A DNA stretch of 64,000 bases from CAZSDU01 sp964605775. Lineage in GTDB: Bacteria > Bacteroidota > Bacteroidia > Bacteroidales > FEN-979. Below the pieces are notes generated by a model. That model had not been told where the DNA came from. It was given only the letters and a program-made list of their open reading frames with translations, and did no database searches. The stretch spans positions 1 to 64,000 of the forward strand of contig CAZSDU010000012.1 in the NCBI GenBank assembly GCA_964605775.1, given 5' to 3'. Position 1 is the stretch's first letter; the number at the start of each line of letters is the position of its first letter. This document shows positions 36,742 to 45,868 of this stretch, one piece after another. The position numbers and the translations under genes are program-made.

Positions 36742-37322
36742 TCCCCGTTCTTTCTTTTCATGGGCCAGATATGAGAGGAAAACCTGAGATTGGCTTCCCG
36801 GCGGTGGATTAAATCCTGTAATTCAAAAAGCATATCGCGGTTCACCTGTTGTGCCATCGGAATGACCCATTGTTTTGTCTCGGCAATGTATGTCTTGATA
36901 AATTCTTTGTCGAAGATGTCGGGATGAAGATCGGTGAGGTTACTGATACGGTCAGCACATTTAAGGGTTTTCGCAAGTTCAGTACCCTCTTCAAGAATCC
37001 TCCGGAGAAATTGCTCTTTGCTTTCATCTTTTCTTCGCGTGACTTCGAGCACAAGGTCCAGTACCTTGGGACCATCCGCATCTATCAGCCGGATTTCATC
37101 ATAGGATGTGCATTTCACATCCTCAAAAAGGTCGTGGATCACGGATGCTTTTAAAAGAACAGGTTCCACATAATGATAATCGATGAGAATGGCATAGGTG
37201 CTAAGGGCATGACGGAACTGATTGCCTCCGACATAACGCTTGATTCCCCTGAGGGCAGTTGCCTTCTGCACATAGGGTGCGACAACCATGTTGATCAATA
37301 AGTCTTTTTCAAAATTTTCCAT
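36738..37322 (-). CDS. HD-domain phosphohydrolase (SpoT/MESH1-like)
   Basis: A 194-residue cytosolic metal-dependent phosphohydrolase of the HD superfamily. Metal ligands are visible in [16 protein letters not shown] (His-Asp plus the following Glu-Asp) and the KCADRISNL segment, the pattern of the RelA/SpoT hydrolase domain. Only the HD domain is present, as in small alarmone hydrolases, but (p)ppGpp hydrolysis is an inference. A start at 37364 would extend far into nnr; ATG 37322 gives a 14-base overlap and a normal N-terminus. Last gene of the dapF operon. Confidence 0.82.
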   Translation of the reverse strand: MENFEKDLLINMVVAPYVQKATALRGIKRYVGGNQFRHALSTYAILIDYHYVEPVLLKASVIHDLFEDVKCTSYDEIRLIDADGPKVLDLVLEVTRRKDESKEQFLRRILEEGTELAKTLKCADRISNLTDLHPDIFDKEFIKTYIAETKQWVIPMAQQVNRDMLFELQDLIHRREANLRFSSHIWPMKRKNGD

Positions 37323-38826
37323 AAAGTGACTGAAATGTTTTTCCGAGGTAATGGATAAGGTCACCGGCGGTTAAAGCTTCTTGCCCCATCGCTGCTGATG
37401 CATAGTCGCCGGCCAGACCATGCAGGTATACTCCCAGCAGGCAGGTCTCAAGAGGGGAATACCCCTGTGCGAGCAAACCGGAGAGGATACCCGTCAGGAC
37501 ATCCCCGCTCCCGCCTGTAGCCATGCCGGGATTTCCCGTTGAATTGAAATAACAAACCCTTTCCGGAGTGGTAATTGCGGTATAGGCTCCTTTAAGGACA
37601 ACATAAGCCTGATATTTCAAAGAAAAATCCCTTTGGATACGGTTCCTTTCAAAATCATTGCTGCTCTTACCGGCCAATCGTTCAAATTCTTTCATGTGAG
37701 GGGTGAAGATGCATCCCTTTGGCAAAAATGACAGCCAGGTCTTGTTATCTGCCAGGATATTAATGGCATCCGCATCTATTATCAGGGGAGACCTCCACTC
37801 CTGGATAAGTATTTTTAATGCATTGGCCGAAGCAGGATCCTGTCCTATCCCCGGCCCAATGGAAAGGGATGAATAAGCTCGAAGGTCAGGAATTTCACTA
37901 AATATTTCCGGGTTGGATCCGATACTCAGCATGGCTTCAGGAACTGCTGTCTGAAGAATGCTAGTCCCGCATGCGGGAACCCTGACCGTAACGAGCCCGG
38001 GTCCTGACCGAAGACAAGCCCGGGCAGCGAGGACAGCAGCGCCCATTTTTCCCAGAGCTCCTGCAATCAGCAATGCATGACCGAAATTTCCTTTATGGGA
38101 AAATTTATTCCGAGGGCGGAGAATTTTTTTGACCAGATCATGATCGACATAATAATTATCTGTCCCGGCATGCTCAATATATGAAGGCATTAGTCCGATA
38201 TCGAGAACATGCCAGTCACCGACAAATCTTTCATTTTCAGGAAAAAGAAAACTGAGCTTCGGTAGAGCGAAAGTCAGGGTGACATTGGCTTTAACCACCA
38301 CGGAAGGAGAGATTTGATTGCTTTGATCGCACAATAATCCGGAAGGAAGATCAATGGAAATCACGAAGGCGGGATGACCGTTGATATGGTTTATGAGTTC
38401 GGCAAGGAAACCTTCGACCGGCCTGCTAAGACCACTTCCGAGGAGGGCATCGATGACGATATCCCGGCTTTGAATTTCAGGAAAATCCTGGTCTGGAGAG
38501 AGTTGGATAATTTCTGTTCCGTTTATTTGAAGCCATCGTTCTGCATTGATCCGGCAATCAGCCGACCGCTGATCATCATGGCCGGTCAGGTAAACCTTTA
38601 CCTGAAAACCTTTGATTTTCAGCATTCGAGCCAGAGCGAGACCATCTCCTCCGTTATTTCCGGCACCGCAGAATACCAGGTAACGGCTGCCTTCAGGAAT
38701 ATGGGATACAATCCACTGAAAACAAACGGAAGCCGCCCTTTCCATCAAATCAATACTGGCGACAGGCTCGTTTTTGATGGTGAAGGCATCTGCTTCACGG
38801 ATTTTATCAACCGTAAGGATTTTCAT
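37309..38826 (-). CDS. nnr: Bifunctional NAD(P)HX epimerase/dehydratase
   Basis: Repairs hydrated NAD(P)H. The 505 residues combine an NnrE/YjeF_N epimerase domain (about 1-215; VFCGAGNNGGDGLALAR, IDALLGSGL) and a C-terminal NnrD/carbohydrate-kinase-like ADP-dependent dehydratase (about 225-505; GNFGHALLIAG, GPGIG, TPHMKEFERL, NSTGNPGMATGGSGDVLTG written here in parts). The domain order is the usual bacterial fusion. It lies two bases downstream of the small membrane protein gene and overlaps the HD-hydrolase gene, in the middle of the dapF operon. Confidence 0.94.
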   Translation of the reverse strand: MKILTVDKIREADAFTIKNEPVASIDLMERAASVCFQWIVSHIPEGSRYLVFCGAGNNGGDGLALARMLKIKGFQVKVYLTGHDDQRSADCRINAERWLQINGTEIIQLSPDQDFPEIQSRDIVIDALLGSGLSRPVEGFLAELINHINGHPAFVISIDLPSGLLCDQSNQISPSVVVKANVTLTFALPKLSFLFPENERFVGDWHVLDIGLMPSYIEHAGTDNYYVDHDLVKKILRPRNKFSHKGNFGHALLIAGALGKMGAAVLAARACLRSGPGLVTVRVPACGTSILQTAVPEAMLSIGSNPEIFSEIPDLRAYSSLSIGPGIGQDPASANALKILIQEWRSPLIIDADAINILADNKTWLSFLPKGCIFTPHMKEFERLAGKSSNDFERNRIQRDFSLKYQAYVVLKGAYTAITTPERVCYFNSTGNPGMATGGSGDVLTGILSGLLAQGYSPLETCLLGVYLHGLAGDYASAAMGQEALTAGDLIHYLGKTFQSLYGKF

Positions 38827-38828
38827 GA

Positions 38829-39197
38829 TTACATCATCCCCCAGAATGGAAGGGAGGCCAGAATCCCCATGATTAACAGGATCACAAAAATAAAAATCAG
38901 GATGGAAATACTGAGTCCGATAATGGCACAGATTCGACCGGTTCTGACATTGTTCAGGGAACTCAGGGTGTAACGGGACGGATTTTTCCGGTAAACCGAT
39001 AGCTCCTTATTGGCTAAAACCAAGGCAATGATCCCAAGGACGATCCCGGCAAAGGACAAGAGATGCCACCAGCACAGCAGGATGGATAGAATTCCAAGGA
39101 TCAGGATGGTGGTGGAATTTGGTAAATTCTGAGGACTGTTGCCAGAGCATGCTTGCAGCTGCCCGCTGACTATTCGGGATTCATCATTTTTTTCCAT
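38829..39197 (-). CDS. Small DUF4190-like membrane protein
   Basis: A 122-residue protein with a polar, Gln/Asn-rich N-terminus (1-26) and hydrophobic segments near 30-62 (possibly two helices) and 88-118. The layout, with a conserved NVRTGRICAIIGLSIS stretch between them, is that of the DUF4190 / Bacteroidota CCC-motif membrane proteins of unknown function. It sits between the DUF2279 gene (46-base gap) and nnr (2-base gap) in the dapF operon. Confidence 0.72.
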   Translation of the reverse strand: MEKNDESRIVSGQLQACSGNSPQNLPNSTTILILGILSILLCWWHLLSFAGIVLGIIALVLANKELSVYRKNPSRYTLSSLNNVRTGRICAIIGLSISILIFIFVILLIMGILASLPFWGMM

Positions 39198-39243
39198 GAA
39201 GGAATGCTTTCAACCAAATCAAAAAGTAAAGGTATGGAATATT

Positions 39244-40167
39244 TTAAAAATAAAAAGGATGAAATTTAAATTGACCCAGGGTATTATATTCGATGGCCGG
39301 AGCAGGGATCTTGATAAAACCTAGGACCAGGAAAATTCCTTTCAGCACTTTCGATCGGGTAGGGATACGGGTAAGATCAACATCTACTGATAAAAAGAAT
39401 TTCCGATAACGGTCAAAATGAGGAATGTGATGCATGTTATAAAGATCAGAATTGCTCTGGGCACCGGTCATTCCTTCAGCTCCGTATCCGATGGCAATGT
39501 TCAGCCAGGATGGAAATTTACTGGATTTGGGAAGAAAAGAATGGATATTTCCGGAAAGCCAGAACGTCATCCCATTGTAATCCTTGAGCATCTGCTGGAT
39601 CAAATTCCGCCCGAGCAAGTCGGGTCGATATGACGGATATTCCGTGGGATGGTAGGAATATTTCAGGTTGAATTTTTGTTCATCCCATAAGAGTTGCTGA
39701 CTGATAAACAAGGCACATCCCAGGGCATTGGAAGCAATATCGCCTGCTGAAAATCCCCAACCCGCTGAAAATGCATCCAGCAATTCAGTGTTCAGGTTAT
39801 ACGCGAATGCCACCGCTCCGCCAAGCCAGGCTGCTGTCTTTCTGTTTACCCCTGCCCAGCGGTAAGAAGCATGGGCAAGACGGCTGAGATAGTACACGGT
39901 AGTGGCATGACCGAATTTGTCGGATTGCATCCATTCATCATTGTCATTGAAAAAATGGAAAGAAGACTGAGGATAATCCCTGTACCACGCAAAATATAGC
40001 CCTCCGAAACTGGCTACAGAGAGTACCCCCTGGGCAGCGATCACCCCGATCAACCTGCCCTTTTTAATTTCATCGGTTTGAACTGAGGAGGAATCAGGTG
40101 GCTCCGCTTTGAGAAAGCATGAAAATATCAGGATAAAAACGATGATGATGTACCCGCTTTTCCACAT
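39244..40167 (-). CDS. DUF2279 family exported protein
   Basis: A 307-residue protein with an N-terminal hydrophobic signal or anchor (MWKSGYIIIVFILIFSCFLKA), a second hydrophobic segment (about 38-60) and a DUF2279 (YfiM-like) domain: SDKFGHATTVYYLSRLA, then TELLDAFSAGWGFSAGDIASN. The Cys17 in IFSC could be a lipobox, although the residues after it look more like a signal-peptidase I site; both are possible. DUF2279 proteins are envelope proteins of unknown function common in Bacteroidota. It follows mltG by 10 bases. Confidence 0.82.
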   Translation of the reverse strand: MWKSGYIIIVFILIFSCFLKAEPPDSSSVQTDEIKKGRLIGVIAAQGVLSVASFGGLYFAWYRDYPQSSFHFFNDNDEWMQSDKFGHATTVYYLSRLAHASYRWAGVNRKTAAWLGGAVAFAYNLNTELLDAFSAGWGFSAGDIASNALGCALFISQQLLWDEQKFNLKYSYHPTEYPSYRPDLLGRNLIQQMLKDYNGMTFWLSGNIHSFLPKSSKFPSWLNIAIGYGAEGMTGAQSNSDLYNMHHIPHFDRYRKFFLSVDVDLTRIPTRSKVLKGIFLVLGFIKIPAPAIEYNTLGQFKFHPFYF

Positions 40168-40177
40168 GGGCGTGATC

Positions 40178-41257
40178 TTACTTGATGTTCCGCCTGTTCA
40201 AGGCTTCCTGGTATTGTCTGGCATTCCGGTTATGTTCCGACAAACTGACGGCAAAATGATGATATCCTGAAAAATCTTCTTTTGCACAAAAATAAATGAA
40301 TTGATGAGTCTGGTGGTGTAAGACTGCATCAATAGAAGAGACGGAGGGCAGGCATATTGGACCTGGAGGCAGTCCGACAAATTTATAGGTGTTGTATGGA
40401 GAATTGATTTTTAAATGATCAAAAAGAACCCTTTTGATGGAATAATCATTCCATGCAAAAATGATGGTCGGATCGGCCTGTAAAGGAATTCGCCTATGCA
40501 GACGGTTCATATAAACCCCGGCAATAATTGGTTTTTCATCATTTTTCGCAGTTTCTTTTTCAACAATGGAAGCCAGGGTGACGACTTCAGGAATGCTCAA
40601 ACCCAGGCTGTCACATTTCTTTCGGCGCTCCCCTTGCCAGAATTTACGGTATTCTCGGTACATCCTGTTAAAAAACTGGGCAGCCGTAATATTCCAGAAA
40701 AAATAATAGGTATTCGGAACCATCATCACCAATACATTTTGAGGGTTCACACCATACCTGGAGAGAAAGGAGGAATCCTGGAACAAACGCATGAATTTCG
40801 CGGAATCGGGTTCCAGCAAATGACCGATCTGACCGGCAAGTTCGGAGGGAAACCGGATATTGTTCAGAATAATTTTCACAGTTTCCTGACGTCCGGAACG
40901 TAACAGCTGGATCAATTCACGGTTGCTCATGCCATCTTTCAGCCTATATTTCCCGGATTTAATTTGATGGGTATAGTTCATTCTCCTTGCTGCCCAGTCA
41001 AAACTTTTCATATGACGGATATATCCATGGCTTAGCAGGATATTCCTTAGCTCTCCATAGTCAGCATGCGATGGAATGAACAGATAAACTTCAGATTTCC
41101 CATGCAGTTCCACATTCCTGAGTGTCATCTTGGTATAAAAGCTGAGCATGGAAACAGCCAGCACGATCGAAACGATAACGGTCAATATCCATGGCATTAA
41201 ATCGGAAAGTTCAAAGCGATTTCGCTTCCTCACAGATTGAGTAGTTATTTTACTCAT
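40178..41257 (-). CDS. mltG: Endolytic murein transglycosylase
   Basis: A single-pass inner-membrane enzyme that cuts nascent glycan strands and sets their length. The 359 residues have one N-terminal helix (about 21-46), a LysM-like/N-terminal domain, and the YceG domain with the catalytic Glu in LASIVEKETA, followed by AGVYMNRLHRRIPLQADPT and the conserved SPYNTYKFVGLPPGPI region. It overlaps the GNAT gene by eight bases. Placement with dapF, which makes meso-DAP for the same polymer, is functionally consistent. Confidence 0.94.
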   Translation of the reverse strand: MSKITTQSVRKRNRFELSDLMPWILTVIVSIVLAVSMLSFYTKMTLRNVELHGKSEVYLFIPSHADYGELRNILLSHGYIRHMKSFDWAARRMNYTHQIKSGKYRLKDGMSNRELIQLLRSGRQETVKIILNNIRFPSELAGQIGHLLEPDSAKFMRLFQDSSFLSRYGVNPQNVLVMMVPNTYYFFWNITAAQFFNRMYREYRKFWQGERRKKCDSLGLSIPEVVTLASIVEKETAKNDEKPIIAGVYMNRLHRRIPLQADPTIIFAWNDYSIKRVLFDHLKINSPYNTYKFVGLPPGPICLPSVSSIDAVLHHQTHQFIYFCAKEDFSGYHHFAVSLSEHNRNARQYQEALNRRNIK

Positions 41258-41795
41258 TATTAAATATCTTTTGATACATCAGTTCATCTGAATATTTATC
41301 ATTGAACCTATTCCAGTCTTTTTTACTTCCGCAACGGCAAAATCCCGCCTTCTCGAATAACTTTATGCTTTCTTGGTTTTCCTCAGAGATGTTACAATAG
41401 ACCTGGTGAAGAGAAAGGGTGTCCTTGGCATAATGGAGGAAGATCCTGAGCGCTTCAACTGCATATCCCTTCCTCCGGTAAGGGGAGGAGATCAGGATGC
41501 CGATGCCTGCCCTGGCATGGGTAGGCTCAAAATCGAAAAGATCAATACTGCCTATGGTTTTTCCTGGTTCTGCCTCATTCATCAGGTCGATCATTAACCT
41601 TAATTGTCTGCTTGCATAAATATCCAGATGGGAATGTGCTACAAATTCCCTGATCTGATAACGTGAAAAGGGTACAAGGGTGTTACTCACCTTCCATACC
41701 GAAGTGTCATTTTCCCATTGATACAGGATCTCTATATCCTCTGGTTCCACTGCCCTGAGGGAAATGTTTTTCCCGGCTAATAATTTACTGGTCAT
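41250..41795 (-). CDS. GNAT-family N-acetyltransferase (RimJ/RimL-like)
   Basis: A 181-residue acetyl-CoA-dependent acetyltransferase. The opening ISLRAVEPEDIEILYQWEND is the RimJ/RimL-type strand-helix; the acetyl-CoA loop is GIGILISSPYRRKGYAVEAL (Q/RxxGxG/A-like), followed by the NISEENQESIKLFEKAGF motif of the final strand-helix. The acceptor is unknown (protein N-terminus, amino sugar or polyamine in relatives). ATG 41795 overlaps the dapF stop by 11 bases. Confidence 0.88.
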   Translation of the reverse strand: MTSKLLAGKNISLRAVEPEDIEILYQWENDTSVWKVSNTLVPFSRYQIREFVAHSHLDIYASRQLRLMIDLMNEAEPGKTIGSIDLFDFEPTHARAGIGILISSPYRRKGYAVEALRIFLHYAKDTLSLHQVYCNISEENQESIKLFEKAGFCRCGSKKDWNRFNDKYSDELMYQKIFNNE

Positions 41796-42594
41796 TTATC
41801 CTGATTTTTCCAGAAAAAACAAAACATGCAGGACCTTCCAGCCAGATGTTGTCAAATGACTTCCCTGATTGATGAAATCCCACTTTAAGTTTTCCTCCTC
41901 TCGTCTTTATATGATAATATCCTCTGTTGACAGGATTGATCAGCGCAGCCGCCAAAGCAGAGGCCGTCACCCCTGTGCCACAGGACAGGGTTTCATCTTC
42001 CACGCCTCTTTCATAGGTCCTGACTTCAAGATAATCGGGATGTATGCTGACAAAATTCACATTGCTGCCCTCCGGGGCAAACCTGGCATCATAACGCAAT
42101 TCCCTGCCTTTTTCCATAATGTTTATCACCTCTGTTGAATCAACAAATCTGACAAAATGAGGAGAACCTGTATTTAGGAAAATTCCATCTTCATACTCAT
42201 GGAGTGAATGGCATCTGGCCATGAAAAGACGGATTTCGGAAATGTTTCCACTACTGTTAAGAAGGATGGCTTCATGGCCTCCGTCTGAGGCATGGAAATA
42301 GGCTTTATGGCTGATCCTTCCCAGTCTGGCCGCTTCAGCGACCAGACAACGTCCACCATTTCCGCACATGGTACTTTCCCTTCCGTCGGAGTTGTAATAA
42401 ATCATCCCGAAATCAAAACCTGTTTTTTCTGTAAGAAGGATCAGGCCATCGGCTCCGATTCCCAATCTTCTGTTACATAACCAGGCGATTTCATCTTTTT
42501 TCGGGATCCAATCCGTACTGCGTTGATCAATGAGGATGAAATCATTACCGCTGCCATGATATTTCGTAAACGAAAGGATCATTTCATTTTTCAT
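41785..42594 (-). CDS. dapF: Diaminopimelate epimerase
   Basis: Converts LL-DAP to meso-DAP for lysine and peptidoglycan. The 269 residues carry both catalytic Cys residues of the two-base mechanism: MCGNGGRC and DETLSCGTGVTASA. The opening FTKYHGSGNDFILID is the family N-terminus. TTG 42603 lies inside the -7 element, so ATG 42594 is chosen (ATG 42582 also possible). It is the first gene of a seven-gene minus-strand operon reaching the HD hydrolase at 36738, and it diverges from the outer-membrane barrel gene with back-to-back promoters. Confidence 0.95.
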   Translation of the reverse strand: MKNEMILSFTKYHGSGNDFILIDQRSTDWIPKKDEIAWLCNRRLGIGADGLILLTEKTGFDFGMIYYNSDGRESTMCGNGGRCLVAEAARLGRISHKAYFHASDGGHEAILLNSSGNISEIRLFMARCHSLHEYEDGIFLNTGSPHFVRFVDSTEVINIMEKGRELRYDARFAPEGSNVNFVSIHPDYLEVRTYERGVEDETLSCGTGVTASALAAALINPVNRGYYHIKTRGGKLKVGFHQSGKSFDNIWLEGPACFVFSGKIRINDQ

Positions 42595-42600
42595 TTGCTG

Positions 42601-42608
42601 CAAAGCTA
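42601..42608 (-). promoter_or_regulatory. -7 element of the dapF operon
   Basis: TAGCTTTG on the minus strand fits TAnnTTTG and ends six bases before ATG 42594, giving a near-leaderless transcript. It lies 21 bases from the oppositely oriented element at 42630-42637. Confidence 0.5.
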
Positions 42609-42629
42609 AAGAAAAAGCGATTAAATTAT

Positions 42630-42637
42630 TACTTTTG
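42630..42637 (+). promoter_or_regulatory. -7 element of the outer-membrane barrel gene
   Basis: TACTTTTG on the plus strand fits TAnnTTTG and ends six bases before ATG 42644. Upstream in-frame TTG and GTG codons lie in or beside the element, which supports the ATG. Confidence 0.5.
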
Positions 42638-42643
42638 GTGCCG

Positions 42644-43879
42644 ATGAGAACATTAACTATCCTGATCCTATTGTTTCAGTTGCTGTTTTTGAATAATATC
42701 TGCGGGTATTCACAGCAAGACTCACTGCTACAACCTCCGAAGAAAGATTGTGTTCAGGAAGATGTTTTTGATGTGTTTTTTCCGAGTAAGCACATTCCCC
42801 TTCCGGTCATTGAACGTAAACTCAGGATTCTGGCACTCCCTACCATAAGTTATGCCCCTGCAACCGGTTGGCAGTTTGGAGCCGGAGCCAGCCTTTCCTG
42901 GAACTGGGGAAAACATCCTTCCACCCGCCTTTCCGCCGGAACTGTTCAGGCGGTATGGACTACCGAACGCCAATTCATAGCACAGATAAAAAGTAATATC
43001 TACACTGCACGCAACCTGTGGTATCTTCAGACCGACTGGCGGCTGTATGTTTTTCGTATGGATACCTGGGGACTGGGAACCAGCGCTGATGGTTCTTCCT
43101 ATCCTATGATATTCAACTGGATAAAATTTCATAATATCCTTTCCCGGAAGGTCACAGGCAACCTTTATATGGGACTTGGTTATCATTTCGACTATCATTA
43201 TAACATCAGGGATATCAGTGTTGAAAATGATAGTGCCGGACAGACCACATCACCTTATTCCCGATACTGTGAGGAACATGGACTGAACATGCGTGTCAGC
43301 CGTTTATCGGGGTTTAGCGCTAATTTCGTATTTGACAGCAGGGATAATATCATCAACCCTTACAGCGGTTATTATGTCAACCTGAATTACCGTTATAATC
43401 TCTGCTTTCTGGGCAGTGATCAGAATGGATCAAAACTCTGGACAGAATTCCGGACCTATATCGGACTTTCTAAGAAAAACCCCAGACATCTGCTCGCCTT
43501 TTGGGCCTATGGCAGTTTTCAGATCAGCGGAGAAATACCATACCTTGACCTTATGGCTTCCGGATTTGACCAGATGAATTCCTCGGGACGGGGATATAAG
43601 CAGGGCAGGTGGAGGGGTCAGGATTTTATTTATGCCGAAGCAGAATACCGTTTCCCGATTTCTCCCTGCAGCGGGGTCATAGGCGGAGTGTTGTTTGCAA
43701 ATGTTACTACTGCTTCTGATCGGGATAATCATGTTCCACTGTTTTCCTGTCTTCGCCCCGGAGTCGGGTTCGGAATCAGGATTATGGTCAACAAAAACGA
43801 TCGCACCAATATTTTAATTGATTTTGCACTGGGACAAAAATCCAATGGTTTTTATGTTCAGGCACAGGAGATATTCTAG
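42644..43879 (+). CDS. BamA/TamA-like (Omp85) outer-membrane beta-barrel protein without POTRA domains
   Basis: A 411-residue exported protein. Signal peptide 1-24 (ending CGYSQQ), then a plug-like or linker segment and about sixteen amphipathic strands, including FDSRDNIINPYSGYYVNLNYRY and the FIYAEAEYRFPIS strand, hallmarks of the Omp85 surface-antigen barrel (RGYKQGRWRGQDFIY matches the conserved loop-6 region). It ends in a hydrophobic C-terminal residue (Phe), as outer-membrane proteins do. At 411 residues it is a barrel alone. No substrate is evident. A 106-base gap separates it from the LiaF-like gene. Confidence 0.82.
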   Translation: MRTLTILILLFQLLFLNNICGYSQQDSLLQPPKKDCVQEDVFDVFFPSKHIPLPVIERKLRILALPTISYAPATGWQFGAGASLSWNWGKHPSTRLSAGTVQAVWTTERQFIAQIKSNIYTARNLWYLQTDWRLYVFRMDTWGLGTSADGSSYPMIFNWIKFHNILSRKVTGNLYMGLGYHFDYHYNIRDISVENDSAGQTTSPYSRYCEEHGLNMRVSRLSGFSANFVFDSRDNIINPYSGYYVNLNYRYNLCFLGSDQNGSKLWTEFRTYIGLSKKNPRHLLAFWAYGSFQISGEIPYLDLMASGFDQMNSSGRGYKQGRWRGQDFIYAEAEYRFPISPCSGVIGGVLFANVTTASDRDNHVPLFSCLRPGVGFGIRIMVNKNDRTNILIDFALGQKSNGFYVQAQEIF

Positions 43880-43940
43880 GTCTTATCGGGGTTTTTCCTC
43901 TGTCTGTCGATATATGCTATCCCCTGGATATATATTGATC

Positions 43941-43948
43941 TATTTTTG
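43941..43948 (+). promoter_or_regulatory. -7 element of the LiaF-LytS-LytTR operon
   Basis: TATTTTTG fits TAnnTTTG, 37 bases before ATG 43986. No well-spaced -33 TTG is seen. Confidence 0.4.
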
Positions 43949-43985
43949 TCACATTGATTAATTTTATACTTTTAATCCCACAGTT

Positions 43986-44714
43986 ATGGAAACACCTAAC
44001 GAAAGATATTCGAACAACAAGCAGATGCGCAAATATGTATTGGCTGTCCTGGTCATTTTTGCTGGTTTTCTTCTCCTTCTATTCAACACCGGTTTTTTAC
44101 CTCCTCCCATCAAGCATATAGTTTTTTCCTGGCCGATGCTACTTATCTGTATAGGTCTGGTCAGTCTGGCCGGAACCGAAAGCCGCACACCCGGTTATAT
44201 TTTGCTGATCATCGGGGGTTTCTTTTTATTGCCCAGGATCTTTCTCTTTACCTTCAATGTTACCAATGTTTTCTGGCCAATGATACTGATTGCAATCGGA
44301 GTCTTGATCCTTTCGAAACGAACTTCAGTACACCCTTGGAAGCAAAAAACTGCAACCGGTCAATCCGGGGAAGACGGGTATTTGCGTGAAGAAAATATTT
44401 TCAGTCATTCAAAACATAAAATCGTTCATCAGGATTTTCATGGAGGATATATTAATTGTGTATTTGGTGGTGCAGAAGTAGACCTCACCCAGGCCAATTT
44501 GGCTGAGGGGGTGAATGAATTGGAAGTGAATACGGTCTTTGGCGGTGTCATTATGATCGTACCCTCCGATTGGAAGGTTCAATTGAAGACAACTTCCATT
44601 TTCGGGGGCTTCAGTGATAAACGAGTGCATTTAAAGGAAAGTCCTGATCCTTCCCGTATGCTGATTATCAAAGGAAACACGATATTCGGGGGAGGTGAAC
44701 TAAAAAGCTATTAA
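43986..44714 (+). CDS. LiaF-like envelope-stress membrane protein
   Basis: A 242-residue protein with an N-terminal LiaF-type transmembrane region (helices near 17-34, 45-62, 71-90, 97-112) and a C-terminal domain (about 145-242) built from repeated FGG units: INCVFGGAEVDL, NTVFGGVIMIVP, TSIFGGFSDKR and NTIFGGGEL, a short right-handed beta-helix-like fold. LiaF homologues restrain envelope-stress kinases in Firmicutes. The LytS-type kinase gene follows 14 bases later, so a similar role here is plausible (inference). Confidence 0.85.
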   Translation: METPNERYSNNKQMRKYVLAVLVIFAGFLLLLFNTGFLPPPIKHIVFSWPMLLICIGLVSLAGTESRTPGYILLIIGGFFLLPRIFLFTFNVTNVFWPMILIAIGVLILSKRTSVHPWKQKTATGQSGEDGYLREENIFSHSKHKIVHQDFHGGYINCVFGGAEVDLTQANLAEGVNELEVNTVFGGVIMIVPSDWKVQLKTTSIFGGFSDKRVHLKESPDPSRMLIIKGNTIFGGGELKSY

Positions 44715-44728
44715 CATTATTCCAGGGT

Positions 44729-45796
44729 ATGGATCACCCGGTTTTTAAAAATCTCAGTTCAATTTCCGTTTATTTCGGATTGTGGATCCTCATCGGGGGG
44801 ATCCACTTTTCTGTTTTTTTTCTGCTTTACAGTTTTCCTATCGATATTTCCGTAGCCGACAGCCTGGTCTTTAATGTCATTTTCTGCTTTATTGGACTTT
44901 CCATCTGGTATGTGGTCCGTTATACTTCTCCAGATCATAAGTCCCGCCTGACGTTCCTGGTCAACCATCTGGCTTCCGTGATTATCCTGTTACTGTTCTG
45001 GTATGGATTATCTTATATTATTCTGAACTATATTTTTGGAAAGATCCCGGCTTATCAGAAATTTCTGATCAATTCCATTCCTTATCGTATGATGATTGGA
45101 CTGACCATTTATGCCATGATCGGTATGGGATATTATCTGTTAATATTTTCCGCCAACCTTCAGGAGAAAGCCAAGGTGGAAAGCCGTCTCCGAGAAGTAC
45201 TTAAGGAAACAGAACTCAATATGCTGAAATCACAGATCAACCCGCATTTTCTGTTCAACAGCCTGAACTCGATCAGCTCGCTGACCATTACAGACCCCGA
45301 AAAAGCACGTGAAATGGTGATCATGTTATCCGACTTCCTCCGTTATTCTGTATCCACTACCGCCACCGCTTTTACAAGCCTGGAAAAGGAAATGTCCAAC
45401 ATTCGCCGTTACCTTGAGATCGAGAAGGTTCGCTTTGGTGATAAACTGGTTTTCTCTTTTATTTTTAAAGGAAACTGCAGCGAACATGAAATACCGGTCA
45501 TGTTGCTTCAACCCTTGTTTGAAAATGCGATCAAACACGGGGTGTATGAAAGTACCGAAAAGGTTGAGATAGAGATGGATTGTGAATACCGGGAGGGGTT
45601 TTTGGAGATACGGATTGTCAATGATTTCGACCCCGATGCCCATGGAAGGAAGGGTTCAGGCCTGGGGCTGAAGAATATTCGTGAACGGATGAGACTGTTG
45701 TATCAGGATAGTAATTTGCTTAAGACAAGTATTCAGCATAAACGTTTCGAAGTGAAATTAAGCATTCCCGTCAAAAATGCTTATCATCGGGTTTGA
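44729..45796 (+). CDS. LytS-type sensor histidine kinase
   Basis: A 355-residue membrane kinase. Four hydrophobic helices (about 12-35, 45-64, 77-104, 118-143) lead to a coiled linker and the His_kinase domain (PF06580 type) with the phosphoacceptor in LKSQINPHFLFNSLNSI; the ATPase domain ends with GSGLGLKNIRERM. There is no extracellular sensor domain, so the signal is read within the membrane or through the LiaF-like protein. The LytTR regulator gene at 45869 is its evident partner, 72 bases downstream. Confidence 0.93.
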   Translation: MDHPVFKNLSSISVYFGLWILIGGIHFSVFFLLYSFPIDISVADSLVFNVIFCFIGLSIWYVVRYTSPDHKSRLTFLVNHLASVIILLLFWYGLSYIILNYIFGKIPAYQKFLINSIPYRMMIGLTIYAMIGMGYYLLIFSANLQEKAKVESRLREVLKETELNMLKSQINPHFLFNSLNSISSLTITDPEKAREMVIMLSDFLRYSVSTTATAFTSLEKEMSNIRRYLEIEKVRFGDKLVFSFIFKGNCSEHEIPVMLLQPLFENAIKHGVYESTEKVEIEMDCEYREGFLEIRIVNDFDPDAHGRKGSGLGLKNIRERMRLLYQDSNLLKTSIQHKRFEVKLSIPVKNAYHRV

Positions 45797-45868
45797 CAAA
45801 TTGAAACTTTCACTATGGATCGAACAGAGAATCGTCGTCATTATAACCTATTCTAAAAAAATATCTTT

